From Rhodospirillales bacterium (GTDB lineage: Bacteria > Pseudomonadota > Alphaproteobacteria > Reyranellales > Reyranellaceae): 64,000 nucleotides of DNA. Shown here one piece after another: positions 8,051-15,660 of this stretch. Where the stretch lies: positions 70,801 through 134,800 of the forward strand of contig JACPOB010000070.1 in assembly GCA_016185145.1 (NCBI GenBank), given 5' to 3'. The notes under the pieces were generated by a model. It did not search any database. It saw nothing but the letters and a program-made list of their open reading frames with translations, and had not been told where the DNA came from. The position numbers were made by a program, and so were the translations under genes. The number at the start of each line of letters is the position of its first letter. Positions within the stretch are counted from its first letter, which is position 1.

Positions 8051-8697
8051 TGAGGGCCGTAAAGCAACGCCGTGCCCCGACCCAGCGCCCGGGCGAAATC
8101 CTCGACGCCGCGCTGGCGCTGTTCGTCGAAAAGGGCTTCGCCGCGACGCGGCTGGACGATGTCGCTGAACGTGCCGGCCTGTCGAAGGCTGCGATCTATC
8201 TCTACTTCGAGGACAAGACCGCGCTGTTCCAGGGCGTCGTGCGCCAGGAGGTCGCCGTCAACCTCGGCACCGTGGCGGCGATGGTGAGCGCCCATCGTGG
8301 CCCGGTGGCGCCGCTGCTGCCGCGCATCCTCGAATTCATGGCGAGCCGCATCGAGGAGACGCCGATGGCTGCGGTCGCCAAGCTGGTGATCGCCGAATCG
8401 CGCGCTTTCCCCGAGATCGGCCGCTTCTATCTGAAAGAGGTGATCGGCCGCGGCATCCCGCTGCTCGAAGGCCTGATCGCGCGCGGCATCGAGCAGGGCG
8501 AGTTCCGGCGCGTCGATCCCGGCCTGACGGTGCGCTCGATCATGGGCGCCATGCTGCTGGCCGGCCTGTGGCGCACGGTGTTCGAGCCGATCGGCGCCGA
8601 GAAGCTCGACGTCAAGGCGCTCGCCCGTCACCACGCCGACCTGATGTTGCACGCGTTGAGGCCCGAGAGGGGCCCGGAGAAAGCCGGTGCGCCATGA
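8050..8697 (+). CDS. TetR-family repressor of the adjacent efflux operon
   Basis: 215 aa. Helix-turn-helix near residues 18-60 (ILDAALALFVEKGFAATRLDDVAERAGLSKAAIYLYFEDK, quoted here only as the AAIYLYFEDKTALF recognition region). The C-terminal ligand-binding half resembles the CecR/AcrR-like group that controls HlyD-ABC exporters. The ATG at 8050 is the only reasonable start, and its first base lies within the palindromic operator. The gene overlaps the HlyD gene by four bases (ATGA at 8694-8697), so repressor and pump are co-transcribed. Induction by a toxic compound that binds the C-terminal pocket is the likely mode. The inducer is unknown. Confidence 0.9.
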   Translation: MRAVKQRRAPTQRPGEILDAALALFVEKGFAATRLDDVAERAGLSKAAIYLYFEDKTALFQGVVRQEVAVNLGTVAAMVSAHRGPVAPLLPRILEFMASRIEETPMAAVAKLVIAESRAFPEIGRFYLKEVIGRGIPLLEGLIARGIEQGEFRRVDPGLTVRSIMGAMLLAGLWRTVFEPIGAEKLDVKALARHHADLMLHALRPERGPEKAGAP

Positions 8698-9716
8698 AAG
8701 CCCCGCCCAAACGCGCCGTCTTCATCGTCCTGGTTGCGCTGCTCGCCGCCGGGCTGGTGACGCGCGGCTACTGGCAGCCGCCCTTGCTCGCCCTGCTCGG
8801 CATCGAAAGCGATGACGGCCGATATCTCGGCTATGTCGAGGGCGAGACCAGCCTGATCGCCCCGCCGGTCGCGGGCCAGCTCCTCGAGCGGCCGGTCGAT
8901 CGCGGCGGTCACGTCAAGAAGGGCGACCGGCTGTTCGTCATCGACCCGACGGTGGCGAAAGCCGAAGTGGCGCGCGCCGAGGCGGCGCTGGCCGAGGCCA
9001 AGGCGCGGCACGAGAACCTGCTGACCGGCAAGCGGCCGGAGGAGCAGGACGTCGTTCGCGCCCAGCGCCGCGAAACCGAAGCGAGCCTGGCCATGGCCGA
9101 GACCGAGCTGAAGCGCCAGACGGAGCTGCTGCCGCGCGGCTTCACGACTCGCCAAGCGTATGACCAGGCCGAATCGCAGGTCAACCAGTTGCGCGCGCGG
9201 CTTGCCTCGCTCGCGGCGCAGGAGCGCGTCGGCGACCTCGCCGCGCGCCAGGCCGAGATCGCGGCGGCCGCCGCGCTGATCATCCAGAACGAGGCCAATC
9301 TCGATCAGGCGCGCAAGCGGCTGGCCGACCTGATGCCCGTGGCGCCGGCCGATGCGCTGGTCGAGAACACCTTCTTCAATGTCGGCGAATGGGTGCCGGC
9401 GGGCACGCCCGTCGTGTCGCTGCTGCCGGCCTCGCGGGTGAAATTGCGCTTCTTCGTGCCCGAGGAGGATGTCGCGAAGGCGCGCATCGGCCGCAAGGTG
9501 AGCTTCACCTGCGACGCCTGCCCGCCGGACCTCAAGGCGACGATCATCTATGTGTCGCCCCGCGCCGAGTTCACGCCGCCGGTCATCTACTCGCAGAGCG
9601 CCCGGACCAAGCTGGTGTTCCTGATCGAGGCGCGGCCCGACAAGGTGCCCGACGACATCGCGCTGGCGCCCGGCCTGCCGGTCAGCGTCGCGCCCTTCGC
9701 GGAGGGCGCGTCATGA
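8694..9716 (+). CDS. HlyD-family periplasmic adaptor of an ABC efflux pump
   Basis: 340 aa from the ATG at 8694. One N-terminal membrane anchor (AVFIVLVALLAAGLV) is followed by the biotinyl-lipoyl half (LIAPPVAGQLLERPVDRGG near residue 50), a long alpha-hairpin rich in Ala/Arg/Glu (about residues 85-205), and the second lipoyl and beta-barrel part (GEWVPAGTPVVSLLPAS near 235). The size and order match YhiI/YbhG-type adaptors that work with ABC-2 exporters. It overlaps the TetR gene upstream and the ATPase gene downstream by four bases each, a tight coupled operon. Confidence 0.9.
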   Translation: MKAPPKRAVFIVLVALLAAGLVTRGYWQPPLLALLGIESDDGRYLGYVEGETSLIAPPVAGQLLERPVDRGGHVKKGDRLFVIDPTVAKAEVARAEAALAEAKARHENLLTGKRPEEQDVVRAQRRETEASLAMAETELKRQTELLPRGFTTRQAYDQAESQVNQLRARLASLAAQERVGDLAARQAEIAAAAALIIQNEANLDQARKRLADLMPVAPADALVENTFFNVGEWVPAGTPVVSLLPASRVKLRFFVPEEDVAKARIGRKVSFTCDACPPDLKATIIYVSPRAEFTPPVIYSQSARTKLVFLIEARPDKVPDDIALAPGLPVSVAPFAEGAS

Positions 9717-10636
9717 CTCTCGCGATCGACGTCCACGACCTGGTGAAGCGCTACGGTCCGCGCACCGTCGTCGACCGCGTGAACCTCGCCGTCGAGCAGG
9801 GCCGCATCTGCGGCTTCCTCGGTCCCAACGGCTCGGGCAAGACCACGACGCTCCGCATGATCTGCGGCCTGCTGACGCCCGACGGCGGCGGCGGCACCTG
9901 TCTCGGCTACGACCTGGTGCGCGAACGCGAAGCCATCAAGCGCCAGACCGGCTACATGACCCAGCGCTTCGGCCTCTACGAAGACCTCACCATCCGCGAG
10001 AACCTCGAGTTCGTCGGTCGCGTCTATGGGCTCGACCGGCTGAAGCAGAGGGTCGACGCCTCGCTGGAGCGGCTGGAACTGACGACGCGGCAGAACCAGC
10101 TCGCCGGCGCATTGTCCGGCGGCTGGAAGCAGCGGCTGGCGCTCGCCGCCTGCGTGCTGCACGAGCCGCGGCTGCTGCTGCTCGACGAACCGACCGCCGG
10201 CGTCGATCCCAAGGCACGGCGCGCCTTCTGGGACGAGATCCACGCTTATGCCGCGCAGGGCATCACGGTGCTGGTGTCGACGCACTACATGGACGAGGCC
10301 GAGCGCTGTCACGAGATCGCCTACATCGCCTACGGCGAGCTGATGGCGCGCGGCACCGCCGAGGAGATCATCAAGGCATCGGGCCTGATCGCCTTTGTCG
10401 CCTCCGGTCCCGGCGCCGACCGGCTGGCGGGGAGGCTGCGCGACGCGCCGGGCGTCACCGCCGCGGCGGCCTTCGGCACGACGCTGCACGTCTGCGGCCC
10501 CGAGCGCGAGGCGCTGCTCGAGGCCATCGAGCCCTATCGCGCCGATGCCGCGATAAAATGGGAGGAAGCCGAGCCCACGCTGGAAGACATCTTCATCCAT
10601 CTCATGGGAAAGGCACGCGACAATGCGGAAGGCTGA
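9713..10636 (+). CDS. ABC-2 type exporter ATP-binding protein
   Basis: 307 aa from the ATG at 9713. Walker A GPNGSGKTT, signature LSGGWKQR, Walker B LLLLDEPTAGVD and the H-switch (VSTHYMDEAERC) are intact. The LSGG-W-KQR form and the YhaQ/YbhF-like C-terminal extension are typical of multidrug or toxin exporters of the DrrA/CcmA group. It pairs with the permease that begins at 10786. The usual short spacing between these two genes has been broken by a 145-bp repeat insertion at 10639-10783, but gene order and strand are kept. Confidence 0.92.
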   Translation: MTLAIDVHDLVKRYGPRTVVDRVNLAVEQGRICGFLGPNGSGKTTTLRMICGLLTPDGGGGTCLGYDLVREREAIKRQTGYMTQRFGLYEDLTIRENLEFVGRVYGLDRLKQRVDASLERLELTTRQNQLAGALSGGWKQRLALAACVLHEPRLLLLDEPTAGVDPKARRAFWDEIHAYAAQGITVLVSTHYMDEAERCHEIAYIAYGELMARGTAEEIIKASGLIAFVASGPGADRLAGRLRDAPGVTAAAAFGTTLHVCGPEREALLEAIEPYRADAAIKWEEAEPTLEDIFIHLMGKARDNAEG

Positions 10637-10638
10637 CT

Positions 10639-10783
10639 GCTGGGGGCGCGCCACTCCAGTGGCGCGTCATGTGCTTGGATCAACGAAGGGAGGACAATGG
10701 TGCGCTGGGGGCGCGCGACTCCCGTCGCGCGTCTTGGCCTGCCTCGACGGAAGATCGCGCCACTGGAGTGGCGCGCCCCCAGC
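10639..10783. repeat. Composite family A repeat between exporter genes
   Basis: Begins GCTGGGGGCGCGCCACTCC, ends GGAGTGGCGCGCCCCCAGC, so the ends form a long inverted repeat. Inside is a second, diverged unit GCTGGGGGCGCGCGACTCCCGTCG at about 10705. It separates the ATPase and permease genes of the efflux operon and creates an artificial 76-codon upstream extension of the permease frame. Confidence 0.85.
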
Positions 10784-10785
10784 AC

Positions 10786-11922
10786 ATGAGGTGGGGCGGC
10801 TTCTGGCGCCGCCTCGGCGCCATCATCACCAAGGAGGTGCGCCAGCTCGGCCGCGACCGGCTGACCTTCGCCATGATGTTCGGCCTGCCGATCATGCAGC
10901 TCCTGTTGTTCGGCTACGCCATCGACACCGATCCGCACCGCCTGCCGACCGCCGTGGTCGCGGCCGACCAGAGCCAGATCACGCGCACCATCCTGTCGGC
11001 GCTGGCCAACACCGGCTACATGCGATTCACCCACCAGCCCAGGAGCGAGGCCGAGGCCCACGAGCTGCTGCAGAGCGGCGAGGTGCAGTTCGTCGTCACC
11101 ATCCCGTCCGACTTCACGCGCCGGCTGGTGCGCGGCGAGCGCGCCCAGGTGCTGATCGATGCCGACGCCACCGATCCGATGGCGGCGGCCAATCCGCTGG
11201 CGGCCGCCAAGCCCGCGATCGAGCAGGCGCTGGCGCGCGACCTGGTCGGCCCGCTCAGCCCCTTGCGCAATGCCGCCGATTCCATCGATGTCGTGCTGCA
11301 GCGCCGCTACAACCCGGAAGGCAAGTCGAACCTGAACGTGGTGCCGGGCCTTCTGGCCGTGATCCTGACCCAGACCATGGTGATGATGACGGCGCTCGCC
11401 GTCACCCGTGAGCGCGAGCGCGGCACCATGGAGAACCTTCTGGCCATGCCGGTGCGGCCGCTCGAGGTCATGGTCGGCAAGATAACGCCTTACATCGCCA
11501 TCGGCGCGGTCCAGGTGACGGTGATCCTGCTCGTGTCGTGGCTGCTGTTCGGCGTCGGCGTGCAGGGCAGCTTCATGCTGTTCTGCCTGGGCACCGCGCT
11601 GTTCATCACCGCCAACCTCGCCATCGGCTTCACCATCTCGACCGTGACCCAGAACCAGCTCCAGGCTATGCAGGCCTCGGTCTTCCTGCTGCTGCCCTCG
11701 ATCCTGCTGTCGGGCTTCATGTTCCCGTTCCGCGGCATGCCGATCTGGGCGCAATGGATCGGCGAGGTGCTGCCGGCCACGCATTTCATGCGCATCGTGC
11801 GTGGCCTGATGCTGAAGGGCGCGGGCTTCCCCAGCATCTCGGCCGAGCTGGCGGCGCTGGTGGCGATCCTGCTGATCGTGTCGACGCTGGCGATCAGCCG
11901 CTACCGCGTGACGCTCGACTGA
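10786..11922 (+). CDS. ABC-2 type exporter permease (YbhS/YhhJ-like)
   Basis: 378 aa from the ATG at 10786. The open frame runs upstream to 10558, but that part is antisense-like ATPase sequence and the repeat. Membrane helix 1 is near residue 30 (FAMMFGLPIMQLLLFGYAID, shortened), followed by a large extracytoplasmic domain (residues 50-175) and five helices in the C-terminal half. The family motif PVRPLEVMVGKI precedes helix 2. The layout is that of ABC2_membrane_3 proteins that export drugs or membrane-active compounds with a HlyD partner. Only one permease is present, where some relatives (YbhS/YbhR) have two, so it may act as a homodimer. Confidence 0.9.
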   Translation: MRWGGFWRRLGAIITKEVRQLGRDRLTFAMMFGLPIMQLLLFGYAIDTDPHRLPTAVVAADQSQITRTILSALANTGYMRFTHQPRSEAEAHELLQSGEVQFVVTIPSDFTRRLVRGERAQVLIDADATDPMAAANPLAAAKPAIEQALARDLVGPLSPLRNAADSIDVVLQRRYNPEGKSNLNVVPGLLAVILTQTMVMMTALAVTRERERGTMENLLAMPVRPLEVMVGKITPYIAIGAVQVTVILLVSWLLFGVGVQGSFMLFCLGTALFITANLAIGFTISTVTQNQLQAMQASVFLLLPSILLSGFMFPFRGMPIWAQWIGEVLPATHFMRIVRGLMLKGAGFPSISAELAALVAILLIVSTLAISRYRVTLD

Positions 11923-11925
11923 CCG

Positions 11926-12147
11926 TCAGGTGATCGCGAACACGGCGAGAAGGGCGACCGTCCCGCCGACGCCCAGCAGCGTGGTCACCATGGGCGCGTT
12001 GCCGAGGAAGGCCAGCGCCAGGCAGCCCAGCACCAGCGTGATGTGCAGGATGGCGAACAGGATGAGCTTGCTGAAGCCGTGGAAGGTCTGCTGGTGGGCG
12101 CTGAGATCCTGGTCGGCGAGCCGCGGGTCCTGGACGATGTCGGCCAT
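11926..12147 (-). CDS. aa3-type cytochrome c oxidase subunit IV family protein
   Basis: 73 aa from the ATG at 12147, with a GGAGGAATCGTC ribosome site. The N-terminus is soluble with the family hallmark HQQTFHGFSKL near residue 18. Two membrane helices follow (ILFAILHITLVLGCLALAF, then LLGVGGTVALLAVFAI). This small alphaproteobacterial family is bound to the aa3 oxidase in the inner membrane with no clear catalytic role. It is not in a cox operon here. Its 3' end is three bases from the convergent permease gene. Confidence 0.85.
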   Translation of the reverse strand: MADIVQDPRLADQDLSAHQQTFHGFSKLILFAILHITLVLGCLALAFLGNAPMVTTLLGVGGTVALLAVFAIT

Positions 12148-12230
12148 GACGATTCCTCCATGGATTTGCAGCAAACGTCGGACGTCGGCGGCGGTTGCGT
12201 TCGCGGCGCGGCCGGGCAATATCTGACCGG

Positions 12231-12734
12231 ATGAAATTGATCGTCTCGGCCCTGGCGGCGCTTCTCCTCGCGTCGTTTCCGCTCGCCGCCCAAACCCTCG
12301 AAGCCGACATGAAGAAGGCGGCCGGCGCCTACGAGCAGAAGGACATGGCGACGGCCGTGCGGATCTGGAAGGCGTGGGCGGGCAAGGGCAATGCCGAGGC
12401 GCGTACGCTGCTCGGCGCCATGTACTGGAGCGGCGAGGGCGTGCCGCGCGATCACAAGGAATCGGCCAGGCTCTATCTGCTGGCGGCGAACCAGGGCTAT
12501 GCCCGGGCCCAGAACGACATAGGCTTCATGCTGGGTTTCGGCGAAGGCATCCCGCCGCAGGACAACGTCGAGGCCTACAAGTGGCTGACGCTGGCCGTCA
12601 AGGGTTACACCGCCAAGAACCAGGACCGGCTGGACCAGACCCGCAAGGACCTCGCCACGCTGGCCAAGCACATGAGCCCTGCGCAAATTGCCGAGGCCGA
12701 ACGGCGCGTAAAGGCCTTCAAGCCGGTCCCCTGA
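12231..12734 (+). CDS. Secreted Sel1-repeat protein
   Basis: 167 aa with a leader MKLIVSALAALLLASFPLAA, cleaving before QTLEAD. The mature part has two clear Sel1 (TPR-like) repeats: AEARTLLGAMYWSGEGVPRD (residues about 60-80) and ARAQNDIGFMLGFGEGIPPQ (about 96-116). A helical C-terminus with MSPAQIAEAERRV is common in this family. Sel1 repeats are protein-binding scaffolds, and periplasmic examples often act in envelope stress or secretion. It is followed 81 bases later by the M23 peptidase gene, which may share its transcript. Confidence 0.88.
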   Translation: MKLIVSALAALLLASFPLAAQTLEADMKKAAGAYEQKDMATAVRIWKAWAGKGNAEARTLLGAMYWSGEGVPRDHKESARLYLLAANQGYARAQNDIGFMLGFGEGIPPQDNVEAYKWLTLAVKGYTAKNQDRLDQTRKDLATLAKHMSPAQIAEAERRVKAFKPVP

Positions 12735-12815
12735 GTGTGCCAGAGTTGCGCAGTCACCGCCTTGTCATCAAAGACCACTGGCGTCCGGAGTGATTTCGTC
12801 GCACACAAGCAGTTC

Positions 12816-14009
12816 ATGAAGAAGGCCTCGCTCGTCGCGGCGTTCGCCGCTTCGTTCTCCATCAGTTCCGTCTTCCCCTGTCTGGCCGCCGAAGGTGCGC
12901 TGGCCGATGAGGCGCGCACTGCCGAGGAGCGCCTTCTCGGCGCCGCCGACGAGGAGGCGCGCTTTTTCGATCTTCAGCCTTTCACGCGCGAGATCGGATC
13001 GACTGTCGTCGTGTCGACGTCGCTCGACCAGGCGCTGGCCGAGTCCGGAGTGCCGGCCGCCACGATGCTGGAAGCGCTGCGCGCTCTGTCGGCAACCGTG
13101 AACCTCGCGCGTGACGTCAAGCGCGGCGATCGCCTCTACGTGCGCTACGAACAGGCTTTTACGGCAGAAGGGGCGCCGATCGGCGTCGGCCGCGTCATGT
13201 GGGCCGAGGTCACGCTGGCGTCGCGTGGTCCCGTCGCCGTTCATCGCTTCCGCACGCGCGACAAGGTCGAGCGCCTTTGGTTCACCAACGGCCTGTCGGC
13301 GACGCCGCCGTCGATGCGCATGCCGCTCGACGCCATTTCCGTCTCTTCCGGCTTCGGATTGCGCGCCGATCCCTTCGACCAACCGCCTCCGCTCGCCGCG
13401 ACCGGCAAGTCCGCACCGATGGGCGGTCCGCTGCGCAGCAAGCCGCTGCCGCCGGGCCTGCCGACGGGGGGCATCAGCGGCAATGGCGGGACGACCAACA
13501 TGGCCACGCCGCTCGGTGCGTCGCTTGGCCTTGCGCCCTACGGCGGCTTCGGATCGGCGGCGCCCAAGGCCGCGCCGCGGGCGGCCCTGTTCATGCATGA
13601 AGGCATCGACCTCGTCGCTCCGTCGGGCACGCCGGTCTATGCCGCGGCCGATGGCGTGGTGGTGGGTGCGGCGCCCAACGGCCGTTACGGCAATTGGATC
13701 CGCATCGAGCACGGCGGCAAGCTCGCCACGGTCTACGGCCATCTCATGGCCTTCGCGCCCGGCATCGAGCCCGGGGAAGCGGTCGTTCGTGGCGAGCTCA
13801 TAGGCTTCGTCGGCAGCACCGGCCGCTCGACCGGGGCGCATCTGCATTTCGAGGTTTTGGACAACGGCAAGCCGGTCAATCCGATCAATCACCCCGAGCT
13901 CAAGGCGATGCAGTTGCGCGGTCTCGACATGGATCGCTTCAAGAAGCAGGTCGCGCGCGCGCTCGAGGAACGCACCCGGGAAAGCAAGGTAGCGGCAACC
14001 GGCCTCTAG
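12816..14009 (+). CDS. M23-family metallopeptidase (murein endopeptidase type)
   Basis: 397 aa from the ATG at 12816, with a leader ending PCLAAE. The first 150 residues form an OapA/LysM-like non-catalytic region (LDQALAESGVPAATMLEAL). The lysostaphin-type domain follows, with zinc ligands in MHEGID (about residue 260) and HLHFEV (about 347) plus YGHL between them. Compared with usual M23 proteins, in which SSGFGxRxHP is followed within about ten residues by MHxGxD, here some 75 Gly/Pro/Ala-rich residues (about 185-255) separate SSGFGLRADP from MHEGID. The catalytic residues remain, so activity on peptidoglycan cross-bridges is expected. The long loop may regulate access. Confidence 0.9.
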   Translation: MKKASLVAAFAASFSISSVFPCLAAEGALADEARTAEERLLGAADEEARFFDLQPFTREIGSTVVVSTSLDQALAESGVPAATMLEALRALSATVNLARDVKRGDRLYVRYEQAFTAEGAPIGVGRVMWAEVTLASRGPVAVHRFRTRDKVERLWFTNGLSATPPSMRMPLDAISVSSGFGLRADPFDQPPPLAATGKSAPMGGPLRSKPLPPGLPTGGISGNGGTTNMATPLGASLGLAPYGGFGSAAPKAAPRAALFMHEGIDLVAPSGTPVYAAADGVVVGAAPNGRYGNWIRIEHGGKLATVYGHLMAFAPGIEPGEAVVRGELIGFVGSTGRSTGAHLHFEVLDNGKPVNPINHPELKAMQLRGLDMDRFKKQVARALEERTRESKVAATGL

Positions 14010-14010
14010 C

Positions 14011-14096
14011 CTCATGCTCTTCCGGACCGCGAGCCTCCGGCTCGCTCATGAATGATGAGCGAGCCGGAGGCTCGCGGTCCGGAAGAGGATGAGCAT
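14011..14096. repeat. Family B long inverted repeat (GGACCGCGAGCC type)
   Basis: Arms CTCATGCTCTTCCGGACCGC...GGCTCGCTCAT and ATGAGCGAGCCGGAGGCTCGC...GAAGAGGATGAG, separated by a few bases. This gives a hairpin of nearly 40 bp directly after the M23 stop codon. A near-identical copy lies at 47878-47959, and related hairpins lie at 40030-40092 and 63768-63833. It may also act as a terminator. Confidence 0.9.
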
Positions 14097-14148
14097 GGGC
14101 GTGGCGGCTGGTCTATAGTTCTGCGCGAGTTGAAGGGGGAGCGGAAGC

Positions 14149-14901
14149 TTGGCTGTCTTGATCGCCGTGGCATCGTTCGGGCTGATCCTCGTCAGCATCG
14201 CGGGCGGCCTTTTCCTGCGCTACAGGCTGCCCGACTCCCATCTCAGCGGCGACTCCAAGGACGTGATCCGGCTGGCGACGGCGCTGATCGGCACCATGGC
14301 GGCCGTGGTGGTGGCACTGCTCTTTGCCTCGACGCGCAGCAGCTACGAAGCGACCAACAGCAACGTCGCGCGCCTGACGGCGGGCGTCGTCGAGCTCGAT
14401 CAACTGCTCAAGGAGTATGGCGGCCCGGAAAGCGTCGAGCTGCGGGGTGCCTTGCGCACCGACGTCGCCTCAATGGTCTCGGCGATCTGGCGCGACGATG
14501 CGCCGGTCACTGGCCAGCTCCTGCGGCCGGTCACCCAGGAAGAGACCGTGCTCTACAAGCTGCGCCAGCTCGATCCGAAGACGCCGGTGCAGGCCGCCCT
14601 GAAGACCCGCGCCCTAGCGGTCAGCAACGACATCGAGCAGACGCGGCTCACCTTGCTCTCGCAGCCTCCGGACACGCTGTCGAAGCCGTTCATCACCGTT
14701 TTGGTGCTGTGGCTTTGCTTCATCTTCGCGAGCTTCAGCATGTCGTCCAAGGCCAACCCGACGCTGGTCGTGGTGCTGCTGGTCTGCGGCTTCACCGCCG
14801 CGACCGCGATCTACCTCATCCTGGAGCTTGGCCAGCCCTTCGACGGGCTGCTGCAGCTGTCGAACAGCGCGCTGCGTCGCGCGCTGCCGTCGTTGTCTTG
14901 A
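14149..14901 (+). CDS. DUF4239-type membrane protein
   Basis: 250 aa from a TTG at 14149 preceded by GGGGGAGCGGAAGC. Two membrane helices lie in the N-terminal 70 residues (VLIAVASFGLILVSIAGGLF and TALIGTMAAVVVALLFAST). A central soluble helical part contains a conserved arginine-rich SSYEATNSNVARL stretch, and two further helices near residues 185-225 are followed by LELGQPFDGLLQLS. The order matches DUF4239 (bestrophin-like) proteins of unknown function in the inner membrane. No partner genes are evident. It converges with the minus-strand RiPP cassette. Confidence 0.75.
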   Translation: MAVLIAVASFGLILVSIAGGLFLRYRLPDSHLSGDSKDVIRLATALIGTMAAVVVALLFASTRSSYEATNSNVARLTAGVVELDQLLKEYGGPESVELRGALRTDVASMVSAIWRDDAPVTGQLLRPVTQEETVLYKLRQLDPKTPVQAALKTRALAVSNDIEQTRLTLLSQPPDTLSKPFITVLVLWLCFIFASFSMSSKANPTLVVVLLVCGFTAATAIYLILELGQPFDGLLQLSNSALRRALPSLS

Positions 14902-14916
14902 TCGGGGGCGTCCAGG

Positions 14917-15660
14917 TCAGTCCCAGGCGCCGTCGACGATGCGGCCGTCCTCCGACAGCAGGAGCGTCAGGCGGTTGGGATCGAGCGCATAGCTCGGAAT
15001 GCCGTCGGTCGGCTTGATGACGCGCAGCGTGTAGGGCAGGTCGGCCTCGCGGACGACGTTGTCAGCGGCAGCGCCGGCCGGCGGATTGGCGCCCTTGGCG
15101 ACGAAGAACTTGCCGAGGCACTTGGCGCAGTCCTCCTTCGGCGGTGCCGCCTCGGCGTAGCCGGGGATGGCCTTGAGCGAGATGGCGTTGTTGCCGCCGC
15201 GCACGCGCACGCCCTTGTACGGATGTCCGGTCTCGACCGGCAGGATGGCCTCGACCGGCATGAACGGGCCAAGGCCGGCCGCGCCCGCCGGCGCGCTCGC
15301 CTGGAAGATCAGATCGAGCATGCCGTCGCGCGGCTGGCCCTGGGTGATCGGGATCAGGTGCGGCTGGCTCCAGCTCGACCCGGTCACGAGGCCGCGCACG
15401 CGCACGACGTCGAGCCCGCCGTTGCGATCGGAGCGCAGGACCTCGACGCTGGTCACGAAGACCACGGGCGCCGGCGGCCCGCCCACCGTGCCCGACGGCT
15501 GGCCGGGTCCCGGACCGCCGGCGTAGCCCGGTTGCTGGCCTTGTTGCTGCGCCGGCGGCGGCCCGCCGGCCGACGGTGGCTGTTGCTGGGCCTGCGACGC
15601 CGAGCCGAGCAGGCCAACGGCGATCAGGGAAGCGAGCGCAAAGAGTTTCGATTGGGTCAT
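14917..15660 (-). CDS. Secreted Pro/Gln/Gly-rich protein with CxxC, coupled to grrM
   Basis: 247 aa from the ATG at 15660. That ATG overlaps the stop of the radical SAM gene by four bases, so it is translationally coupled to it. Leader residues 1-24 end GSASQA. A low-complexity linker (residues 25-66) is rich in Pro, Gln and Gly. The rest is predicted beta-rich with no recognised family (VVFVTSVEVLRSD, LRVIKPTDGIPSYALD). Cys178 and Cys181 form a DCAKCLGKFF motif. The coupling implies that its job is linked to the modified peptide: binding, anchoring, redox handling or export in the periplasm. I do not know this protein from described GRRM loci, and the function is not assigned. Confidence 0.8.
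   Translation of the reverse strand: MTQSKLFALASLIAVGLLGSASQAQQQPPSAGGPPPAQQQGQQPGYAGGPGPGQPSGTVGGPPAPVVFVTSVEVLRSDRNGGLDVVRVRGLVTGSSWSQPHLIPITQGQPRDGMLDLIFQASAPAGAAGLGPFMPVEAILPVETGHPYKGVRVRGGNNAISLKAIPGYAEAAPPKEDCAKCLGKFFVAKGANPPAGAAADNVVREADLPYTLRVIKPTDGIPSYALDPNRLTLLLSEDGRIVDGAWD

Noticed and set aside
10558..10785. A 76-residue N-terminal extension of the exporter permease
   Set aside because: It overlaps the end of the ATPase gene and then the family A repeat. The normal permease start with its first helix is at 10786.
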